Positions 50,401 through 61,054 of a DNA stretch of 64,000 nt are shown one piece after another. The first letter of the stretch is position 1; every line of letters starts with the position of its first letter. The DNA lies in contig VWZW01004510.1 in assembly GCA_013397115.1 (NCBI GenBank), forward strand, positions 496,001-560,000. The letters run 5' to 3'. Under the pieces are notes generated by a model that was not told where the DNA came from, searched no databases, and worked only from the letters and a program-made list of their open reading frames with translations. This DNA comes from Edolisoma coerulescens (taxonomy: Eukaryota; Chordata; Aves; Passeriformes; Campephagidae). The position numbers and the translations under genes are program-made.

Positions 50401-50983
50401 ACTGTCTCTCAGAAAACTGAATTATAGAGCAATACCCTGGTTATTATTAACTGCTATATAGTGCATATATGTTTACGCTGAAGACTGTACAAGCATCTTT
50501 TCTGACACTTATAACTTTGTATATTTTTTGCTGTACTATGTGTAATTTTCCTTTTTAGGAAAACTTAATCAAAATTGCTTAACCTGTGAATGAATTTTTT
50601 TTTTTTTTTTCATTTTATAGAGAATAACACTGTAATTTTTTGGTCACTTTTTGGATGTCATATTCATATGTAAAGGTCAGAATTTAAAGTTGTCCCAGAG
50701 TGAACAGCTGCAGCAGATACGTGTCTTTCATATTTCCAGTGGAAACAGAATTATGACATTTTAAGATTTTACAAGGCATTAGAACTATTCTTTCTATTCA
50801 ATTCATTTTTGCATTTCAGGCAAAGAACTTAGGATCAGCATAATTGGTTTTTTTACTGTAGTTGGCACTAGAAATATCAAATACCATGGTCATTGTTTAA
50901 CCATTATTATTGTTAGGAATGCCACAAATATATCACTAGTAAAGAAGAATGAAACCTGCTCTTGCTGATTCTTTGTCTGTTGA
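47461..50983. other. Unique noncoding DNA
   Basis: AT-rich DNA without recognised repeats, apart from a T16 run at 50595-50610 and a short GTTTT/GCTTT patch near 47993-48017. Open frames are short and isolated. Confidence 0.55.
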
Positions 50984-51016
50984 AATATATATATATACAC
51001 ATACATACATACATAG
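50984..51016. repeat. (TA)n/(CATA)n compound microsatellite
   Basis: About seven TA units run into CACATACATACATACATA, giving a 33-bp compound simple repeat. Confidence 0.9.
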
Positions 51017-52254
51017 GTACGTGTGGGCACATAAAGAGCTACTTTACTCTGTTAAAAGATCGACAATCTTCTGTTGTGGTGCTAAAAGCCTGTCAGCAAC
51101 AAATCAGTCATTTCTGTTAGTCCCAGTCCTGTGTTTTGTAGGCAGAGGGAACATGCTGAAATTGTTAACTTTTTTTTTTTTTGGCTAAATGTGTTGTACT
51201 GCTGTTCATTGATTGGTTGGTAGGTTGTGAATTTCTTATGGTATTTGATACTCATAATTTTTACCTGTCCTCCGTGGACAAAGAAACAAGGTCCTAATTT
51301 TGTTATAAAGCAAAATCTAGCTGTTTCTTTCCAAATTTCCTCAGATTCACAGCACTTTAGGCAAGTTGAAGTGTATGTGGGTTAAATATTGCAAGTTATT
51401 CCATGGTTATAGTTGACTCTCAAATAAATGTATCTTTCAAATAGTTTTGGTAAAAAGGAAAATGATTCCGACATGCAGCTTTACCTGTATGGATCCTTAA
51501 AAACCAATGTGGATTTAACAGTAATGTTGCTGCCTCAAATGAAAATATGTTTGAAAAGAAAAGGATCAAACCAGTACTGAAAGAGATTAGGAGGTCTCAG
51601 GAGGCACTGCCCAGGGACATCACTGCCTGTGTGCCCATCTCTCCACATGGCAGTGACCACTGGGATTCCCAGACAAATACCTGCTGGAAGCACATCACCA
51701 ACAGGAGATTCATTTCTCTGCCGAGATGAATTATCTTGATTTGATGAAAAGAATTGTAAGATATATTGCTAAAAATAGGTGTTCTTTTAAAGAAACCAGC
51801 AAGTTCCTTATCTTACAGAAGAGAGTAAAACATTTGTTCTTCTTGGACAGCTGGAGTGGTCTTTGACGTTCAAATTTGCTCTTTTATTGCAATATTTAAC
51901 CCGGACATGTACCAAATAATTTAACTGTGAGTTTGCATATTAATATTATCATTTTGCACTAGAGGCTTCTTTGGAGCTTTAAACAGAACAGCAAATCAAA
52001 ACCATTTAGTGATCTTTGGTGTCAAAGTGTAACCAGAAAGGTTTAACCACCCTTTCCTAACCTTGAGGCCACTTTCAAAGTACTTTTTTTTCCTTTCAGG
52101 GAGTTGTATTTCTCACAAGAAATCTTACTTCACACAACAGAGGAAAGTGTTTTATCGCAGTCATTTTAATGTCAAGTAACTCAGTATCTAAAAAGAGCTA
52201 TGAACAGAAATGATACTTGCCCTTAGATGCTGGAACCTTTTCTTATCCTTAAGT

Positions 52255-52450
52255 AGATGTGGCTGATAAGAAACTTAGAGGAATGGTGAAAACAGACATT
52301 AAGGAAAGAAGGAGAGATGTTTTTAACAGGAGAAAAAGAAGAGAGAATTGGAAGCAAACAAAAAGGTGACAGTTAAATAGCTGAAGGCTCAAGGAAAGTA
52401 AAGAAAAGGGAAAAGAAAGATAAGAAGGAGAAAAGAGAATCTGGAAGAGC
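52255..52450 (+). repeat. Purine-rich (GA) tract
   Basis: Roughly 195 bp in which the plus strand is dominated by A and G (for example AAGAAGGAGAAAAGAGAATC near 52422), with only scattered pyrimidines. It is not a clean tandem repeat. The opposite strand gives a Leu/Ser/Phe-rich 67-codon frame that is a product of this composition. Confidence 0.7.
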
Positions 52451-55400
52451 ATAGAAAACCTATTTCTGCAGTTAACATTTAACTAATTTGCAGTTTCTCA
52501 TGCAAACTACTTAGTCGGTGGGATTAACTTGAATGCCCCACTTCCATCATACTGTCTGTAGCATCTGGGAAATGACCTCTTATGTCAAGAAATAAATTTA
52601 TTTAGAACTTTAATTTGTCTAAGTTATAAGGATAAAATGAGCTATTTTATTTTAAAATTGCTTCAGTAAGATTTTAAAGTCAAAACCGAAGTGGATGACG
52701 TTGATTCATAAAAGCTTAAAGATTTTGGAGTAATTAAAATTTGGAATATTTAGTGCCCCAGAACTTTTGACTTTTAATATATTTGAATGGAATTGAATTG
52801 AACTTCAGTGTGCAGTGTAGCATATGATAGGTAGTGAAGCTGCTCTGAGATTATATTTCTGTAACACACTCCACAATTTCAAGAGGTCCCTTGAATGATT
52901 TTGAGGTACTTGAAGAGAAGAAGGCATAATTTCTCCCGTTTAGTCTATTTTTGTGCAAAATAATTTGATTATAAATTTTTAGAAACTTTATTTTTCTTTT
53001 CTTATTTCTGAATAACAGCAAAAAAGGTGTTCTTTTTTATTTTGTTACACTGAGAGATAATTACCCATTTCCCTTTGTGGACCTTCCTGTACCATTTCTG
53101 AAAGCCAGCCTGTGTATGTTCTCCTTTAAATATATTTGCTGATAATTTATTTTAAATCACTTTGTAGTTGACTCATAAAACTTTATATATATTTCCTACC
53201 ACTTACAAGACTAACTTTATCCTTTTTTATTCATAACACTTTCTTTTAGCTGTGATCTAAGGACAATGTAAGAGTTAACACAATTCTCTAAGTGAACTCT
53301 ACTAAAATCCTCAGGACTGCATTCCCTTTTTCAGTCTTATCTTAGATAGTCAGGTTCACCAATAATTCATCTCTCTCTGCCTCTTTGCTTGGAGATATAC
53401 AGAATCACGAGGCACAGGTATTCAGAGAGGAACTTGAGGACCACCCAGTACCTAGATAAGCAGATTATGGTGCTCCAATTCTTGGCCATCCAGCCAAGAG
53501 CACTATTATTAACTCCAAGCATCTAAAAACATGATTAGGAAGTCTCAAAAAATAGAAAAAAACAGTAAAGAACCCTCTCATTCGTCTTAGGGTAATCTTA
53601 AAGCCTTGATACTTGCACTCAGCTCCTCCATTTTCAGGCTCTTTCCCAACTCAAGCAAGATGGAAGCAGGCACTGCCCACCTCCAGGGCCAAGAGCTGTA
53701 ACTGGGACACTTCTCGTGTCCCACTGCTGACGAAAGCCCAGGACATGGCCTGTGATGGGAGTCACAGGGGCGAAACGTTTCAGGATCACAGCACTTTATC
53801 TATTCCCTTTTTCTCTTCAAGGGATGCTTTCCTTTTGACAGCCTTCCCTCTCTTCCTGCGAATCTGGAACCCCACTGTCAGCCTACATTCCCACATCAAG
53901 CAAAAGGAGAGGAGACTCTCAATTGCTCCATACCCACCAAGGGAATAGCAGCTGGGACTAGGGTAATGCTGTATTGCCCGGGCATGTACTTGGGAGTATC
54001 TTTTTCCTGTCACCTCAGGCATTAATTTCCCTTCTGCCTTTCTCTCATGACCTCTTCTTTACCACACCATTTTCTGGTGCCCCAGTCATCATTTTTTAAA
54101 GCTTTTTCAAGCTTTTCTAATCTATTGCATCTCTTGCAGTACCTTGTGTGAGTGTTGACAGCCCACGTGGCAGAGAGCCCTGGGTCAGCCAGCATTCCCA
54201 TGAAAACAAGCAACCTGGTACTGCTGTGATCAAGATTCTGGTCTATCCTTGGGATTCTACTTCCTGCCTCTTGAAGAACTGGGGTCTTTACTGTAACATC
54301 AGGGTTACTTTATGGGATTCTCCAAAGTACCTGTAGAATTCCAGCAAGATGGAGACTTTTGGCTGGAGGTTGAAGTATTGGAAAATTTGGCTGCCCATGA
54401 AAAAAATCAAGTTAGAACACAGTGGGAGGTTAGGGCTTCTTGTGTTGGCTGAGAGAGATGTTTTAGCCAAAATAAAATTATTTCTTTATAATTTTGGGGT
54501 ATTTTTTTACAAAGGCCTTGATTCCTTGTATCATGAGTTGGCCATAAGTGGGTCTAGGGGGAGTTACTTTGTTTACATGGATTCTGTAGATGAGGGTGGT
54601 TGCCAATACCTGTCTCAAAGCTTCAAGAGTGAGGCAGACATCAGAATACATTGGCACCATCTTGACAAAAAGTCCTTTATTTTTGCTCATATTATTTATG
54701 TAAGCATATTCTTCCAGAAAACAAGTATAGATTTAGTTGTTAATTCTTTCTGTTTTTATAGGTAATAAATATCTTTCTGATGTGCCATTTGTACATTCTT
54801 AAAAATGAACAGTTGCCTGATTCATCATGTCCCGCTTCAGGTCTGCCCTCCAGTGAAATTATTGCTTTATGATGACATGATGCTGGACTACTGATGTTAT
54901 AAATGTGTCTCTGCTGTAACAGATGAAAGAAAAAAATTCCTTATGGCAATACAAGAATACTCATAGAATTATTTGTTTTTATGTGAGGGATTAATGAAGA
55001 TACCACAGTAAAGTCTAGATTGCATTTTTTAGAAACAGAACTCAGTGTCAACGTGAGGTATTTCTGCATTGTAAAAGGATGCACGTAGGAAAAATAGGGA
55101 AGCAAAGTAATAAACACGAAGCTTGCTCTATATAGAGCATCTCCAGAGTAATATGTACTTTATCTTTCCTGGGCAATCTTTGGATTTTTGTGTTAGACTA
55201 TAAAATCATCAAATCAGACTCTTCCAAAATTTGATAATGTTGCATTTCTTTCTTTCACTATTCCAAAACTACAGGAGAGCAAGCTCAAGGCAAACAACTG
55301 TTGGTACAAATACTGAAGAAGAGTCTGTGACTTTAAGTTTATTTTCTAAATATTTGTTCAGTGGCCCCACCAGTGATGTGATTTGCTTGGTTTTTTGGAA

Positions 55401-58400
55401 ACACCCATTTAAACTGGGCTTCTCCACAAACAATTAAGGAATGGCTGTTCTTTGTATAATTACCCATATTTGCATTCTTGTGAGCAATAAATGACAAGTA
55501 TTTCAACTGTTCTCACTATCTTTAAAAGTTTGCCATCCAAATAAGAACCAAAAACCTGTAGTATATTAGTTCAGGGACTAGTTGCATGCTACCTAAAGAA
55601 ACTCTATACAGATGTGAATGAAAATGGATTTTACAATACATATGCAGTCTCCAGAAGTGTACTGTCTATATTTACAAGCAGTGTATTTATAAAAACCAGG
55701 ATTGCTTCTTAGATAATAGAGAGTGCATGAGATCATTTATTTGCTGTCATCAGTTTTACTTGGTGCTGTGCTACAATCATTTGTCATTTCTGTGGTGCAA
55801 ATTGACTAAGGCAAAATGCTTTTTATCCTTTGTAACATGGCTTTTGTCCGGCAGGGTCTTTGGTGAGTCAGTATCTTTTTACTCAAGACTGTGTATGATA
55901 TAAAATAAAAACAAAACCACATGCTTAAGTGGAGATAGGCACTGAGCAGTCACAACATACTAAAAGTCTATATTTGAGTAATAAGTGTGAAAAATACTTG
56001 AATCACAAAAATTAAATCCTGGATATGCTGTCTAGTAAATCTTAGTGTGAAACATCTGCCTGTGATGACTTGAGCTGAAAACTGTAGCTGTTACAAATAC
56101 ATTTATTTGCTATTCTTTTACATGTGTTCAGAATCAATCAGTTTGCTACTCTCAATTATACTGCCTTTCATCAAGGTTTTTGTGTGTTTCAGGCTACCCA
56201 ATGGGCTGAATTGTCAAACTGGGAAATTACCCCTGTGGAATGTTTCCTCTGACACATTGCAGTCCAGAAAATGGGCCTGCTTTTCTTCCCTCCATTTTTA
56301 TTTGCATTTTCTCCTTAACAGGTTTTGCTGAAAGGAGCTACCTTGTGGAGGTCTCTCTCTCTTTCTTCCCTTCATCCCTACTCTCCCAAAACAAATCTTG
56401 ACTCTCCCACAGTGCACAGAGAAATCCCTTCACGTTTTGGGGCTCCTTGGGGTACGTTTGGCTGGTGCAGGGTGATGAGACGTGGAGATTCTTTAGAGTC
56501 AGTGAGAAGGAAACGTCTCCCCGCTGCCGACCCTTCTTTTTCTATGTGAGTTAGAGTGGAGGAGGCTCTGAGAAATTACCTAAATCCTTAGTTATGGAAC
56601 CCTTTTTTTTCAGAGAGATTTCAGCAACAGAAACACAACACACTACAGAAAAAGCAGGGTATTTAATGAGAAACAGATGGGGCCTGTGTATTGTTAATGG
56701 AGAAAGACTACTGTTTTGTGTAAAGAGAAACCAACACATAACATTAGGAATAAAACCAGAGTACGTTACAGGACATTGTAACAAGATGTTAATTTCATGC
56801 TTGTTGTCTAAGATATTACTTAAAATGAGTTTTTAACCTACTCTGTCCAGTATACAGTCTCTGTGTATGGCTTTCTTAAAAAACAAAACCCCCCAAAATC
56901 AAAGAAACTAATAAATATATATTCCGATTGTTTTTGTTGTTTCTAGTTCTTTCAATAAAATTTTAGAAATATACTCTTTTTCTTTCTTAACATCAGTTGT
57001 CCCTTTCCAACAATATCCAAAGACAATATTTTTCTCACAATCAATTTCTGGTTTCTTTAACATGTGTTGGTGTGATTTGTTAATGTTCAGGTACCAATAA
57101 AGATTTTTTTTTCCAATTGTGTGTGTGTTCAGCAACATAAGAATTTACTACTTGTTTCATTGAAAATAAACTCACACTGACTTAGCTTTTCTTTTTTCTT
57201 GAGATCACTGGGAATATAACAGTTTTACATGCCAGCTTCTGATGGGTTTATATCCCATATTTGATTTAAAAATCACGTGGCCCTGAATAGCAGTGTTTGT
57301 TTTTTTTAGCAAAGCCTGCTTAGTTTCATATAACACTACGACATTAATGTCTTCTTTTTAATGACTGTAAACATTTTAGTTTGCATTTTATATGCAGCAC
57401 CTTTAAGCTTTAATTGGACATCTGATAGTCTGTGTACATAAGCACCTCCCAGATAATGTGGAAATTGTAGACTGAGAAGCAATGATGCTATTGTGCTAGG
57501 GGATGCAGACTTGAGCCTGTTCTGTCAGATTGTCTCCCAGGAGTGTTTGCTGTATTTCAGAAACCCTTTTCATATGAACTGTTAGAGAAATATGAAAATG
57601 ATGAGGCAGGTGCCAAAGCAAATCTTTGACATGCATTTTATCCCACTCAAATTAGAAAGTTCACACCTCTTTTTTTAATCTTAAATATTAAAGTCTCAAA
57701 CTGTGAGTCAGGTAAGGTTAGATCTGTGAATTTTGATGTATGTTCAATATATCATCGTATTGTGTAAAGTATTGTCCATCATTGTGTTGCTGTAGATGCC
57801 TTGGACTACACCATATTTACTTTTGAGGGATTCTGCCTGTATCTAGAGAACAGCAAAAGCAACTGATTTGTTTCCTGACAAATTCTTTGAGAAGTTCTCC
57901 CTCTTTCCCTCTGCAGCTGCAGCACCTTCTGCTCTGTGAAAATGTGTTCCATCAGAATGAACCAATTTTCCTTTTCTAACTCATTGTCACTACTTAATTT
58001 AACTATAGGAATCATCAATGGTCATCTAACAGTAGCTCCTCAAAAGGTAATTTGAAGAGTTAGCTCATCCTGGGATTCAGCCTCTTTTTGTGACAGTATT
58101 TATCAAAAGCATTTTGTTTCTGAAGTAGCTCCAGCCCAGGAAATATAATATAGCAACCTTGCAGGAACTGTAGTGTCTAAAGACATTAATTGATCCATTT
58201 TCTTCATGCCACTGCCAGGTGCTATAAATAGTTCTGTGTTTGCTGTCTTTACTTCATGGATTAATTCAATGACAGACAAAATGTGTGTGAGAATTTGCAA
58301 AAGCCACACAGAAAATTAGTAGCCTTACAGATTCTTGTCATGAGATTCTTGCTCATGAGAACATGGTGTTGCTAAAAAAAATGATAAATTGATATGTCAG

Positions 58401-59842
58401 TATAGAGTGCAAAGTCTATATATGGGTATCCCTTGTACGTGTTCTTGGCTCTTGATGTGTTTTATGATGATTACTGACAGTGTTGCCATATGTTATGAGC
58501 AGCTAGGGAAATAGGGGCAATCCATAAATATCTGGGCATATGTGGGCTTTTGAGGACATTGCAGCAGAGGTAGAGAGCAAATGTAACTCTGGATTAGTTC
58601 AAGGATTTCTTTACTGATAAAACTTCTTGAACACAGTTTCTGGTGATAGTTCTACATAGTTGTGTTTGTATATACAGCAGCATGTTGTCTCCTACTGTGT
58701 AAGAATGTTTTTCACTACCCAGCTCTTCTCACAATGATAGCAACTCATGAGGAACAGGTAAGCAAGAAAATAAAAATTTAAGTTATAATTTCAGGACTTA
58801 AGCAGCTTGCAAAATCTACAGCAGCTTTTTCACAACGGGGGAAAATGTGTTTTCTCTTGGTTACAGAAGAATCAAAGGATTTAACATTTTGTTTGGAGTC
58901 CAAGAGACCAGATGTATAAGTCAATTAAGGTAGTAACTAAATAAGGGTGGTATTTCTGTAAAGGCCTTCTGTAAAGGCTGAATTTAGCCTCGCTATCCAA
59001 AGCTTCTCAGCAGAGAGTTTCCGCTGCAGGAGCCAGTAAGGGGAGCCCAGGGAAATTAAGCTCATTAGGGTAAAATTTGCCTTTGGACCACTCAAAGTAC
59101 AACAACATTTATTTACATCGTATCTCTGCTATGGGCCTGGGGTCCTCAATGAAACAGAAAATGTCCTAAGAGCCAAGAACGTACCTAGGAATACATAAAT
59201 CCAAAGCAGCCGGAAAAGGGTTCTCCGACACAGAGAAAACGCAATAAAGTGTGTTTCTTAGGGGACTGAATGCTTACAGTCAGATCGATCTCACTGACAT
59301 GTGACCTGGAAGAATGCAGTTACATAATAGTGTACTGAAACCACCTTAGAAAATCTGAGTCTCTGCACTCTTATAAAAAGTCCTGGTTTGCATTTAAGTG
59401 ATATTACTCATTAAGCAAGAATAAGGTATTACCAAACAATAAATCAGGCTTAAGAATACACACAGCAGTCTCCATCACTTATATAGAGAAGTAAATATTT
59501 TTAAAAAGTAGATTCTGATGGTAAGTAGTCTGCTAAGTAGAACCTGCTCAATGGTTGAGTAATTAATTACCAAAAGGAATGAATTCTTCTGCGACAGAGC
59601 CGGAAAACAAATTAACAGTACTTGTAAAGCATGCACAGCAGCATACATGTCTCTCACATATACCAGAAGCACTTACTCAGTACTTGGATAATTGTTACTT
59701 TCTCTAGAGAAAAGTCATAAGCTATAAACTCAGTATGACAAAATGAGACTCTGGAATAAAAAACAGCAGAAAGCAGCTTGTCATTAGTTGGTTAGAGAAA
59801 ATCTGAATATGTATGTTTCCAAACATGTAAGTGTTAGGATTA

Positions 59843-59859
59843 AACCTCTCCAGTTTAGC
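59843..59859 (+). repeat. 17-bp direct repeat, copy 1
   Basis: AACCTCTCCAGTTTAGC, identical to 60087-60103 and 244 bp from it, start to start. Flanking bases are also similar with one or two differences. Confidence 0.85.
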
Positions 59860-60086
59860 AAGAGTTAGACAAATATAAATAAAGTGTTAGTACATCTGCA
59901 TGAAATTTTGAGATGTGATATCAGATGTGATATGTGCATCTGTCTATTTTTCTCGGCAGCTTTCATAGTATATTTGATTTTTTTGGTATTATTTTCAACT
60001 GAGATTCAGCAGGGAAGTGTTAAAGCTGCTTTAAGCAATAGCTTGTTAAAACACCTTTGGTTCTATTTAGCAAAAAATACCTCTTT

Positions 60087-60103
60087 AACCTCTCCAGTTT
60101 AGC
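60087..60103 (+). repeat. 17-bp direct repeat, copy 2
   Basis: The second copy of AACCTCTCCAGTTTAGC, preceded by CAAAAAATACCTCTTT. If the pair is a target-site duplication, the DNA between would be an inserted sequence, but no recognisable element lies there. Confidence 0.85.
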
Positions 60104-60994
60104 GAGTCTGAGCCCAGCTTTGCCTGGTATGACCCTTAATTCTACCATTTCCTTAGAGTGAAATGTTATAGGTAGTCACTTGAGAGTTTTGATCTTGAAG
60201 ACAAGTAGAGCCCGAAAGCCCAAATCTCTCACATGTATACACACAGCACCAGCCTGGCAGCGTGTTCCTGATTATTTGCAGAGCTCTTGGAAAATATGTT
60301 GTATTCTTACAGGTATGGTATTTTAAATCCAAATGTCAGTGCCTTGCAGCTGAGTTACGCCTACTTCAGAAGGTTAGCATTTGGAGCAAAACCATGAATT
60401 ACTGAAGAACACACCGAAGCTGCCAAGTGCATTGAATGTGATTTCACGTTCAGATACTCAAAATGCTGCTAATGTAATTTTTGATGAGCACTCTCAGAAC
60501 ATGCCAGAGTTCAGATTAAATTCCAGCATTTGGTTTATATTTGCGTTATCCAACTGCCTTTGATCATGCCCCTCTTTTTCTGCTCTGTGAATATTCATAA
60601 AGACATGTTCAAGCTCTTTGCTTGCCACTGTGTGTTACTACAGTACTTCAGCACAGCAGTTATAGACACAGTCTGCAGTCCTGGAGAGGGTTTTAATTAG
60701 ATTTCTTTTTAAGTGTACTCTTTTCTCAATCCCTTGTGTCAGTGTCAATGCCTGAAAGAATCTCTCAGGATCGTTCCATACAATTCCTGTGCTTTTTAAA
60801 AACTTTTTCAAACTTTTTCCACTTCTCCAATCCTTTCTCAGCTTGCGCTCACAGTAACTCAAATGTTTTTACCCAATCAGAAAAATGCAGATACTTAATA
60901 TTAACAGTTCACTTGTGCAGTCAAATTATCCTTGCACCCTCACACAGCACATTCTTAGGAAATAACTTCCAAGTTCAGAGAAAGAATCACATTT

Positions 60995-61054
60995 TCATAG
61001 AATAATAGAAATATTTAGGTTGGAAAGGATGCTGAAGAACATTGAGTCTAACTG
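60995..61054 (-). mobile_element. CR1 LINE 3'-tail remnant, reverse orientation
   Basis: CATAGAATAATAGAAATATT then AGGTTGGAAAGGATGCTGAAGAACATTGAGTCTAACT is the reverse complement of a CR1 3' end, with its octamer repeat (ATTCTATG) still visible in degenerate form. Only about 60 bp remain, so this is a severely 5'-truncated copy. Confidence 0.8.

Larger units (their letters stand above)
51017..60994. other. Unique noncoding DNA, no supported gene
   Basis: No gene was supported. Features listed separately are a purine-rich tract near 52.3 kb and a pair of 17-bp direct repeats near 59.85 and 60.09 kb. Plus-strand frames at 53613-53948 and 54349-54765 are the longest (111 and 138 codons) but have no splice partner or recognisable motif. 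A strong donor GGAACAG|GTAAGC near 58758 and a possible 27-nt minus-strand microexon at 59677-59703 (acceptor CTTTTCTCTAG, donor CTGA|GTAAGT) were noted and not called. Confidence 0.5.

Noticed and set aside
53613..54765. Plus-strand frames of 111 and 138 codons
   Set aside because: No conserved motif, no splice signals that fit, frames overlapped by minus-strand frames of similar quality.
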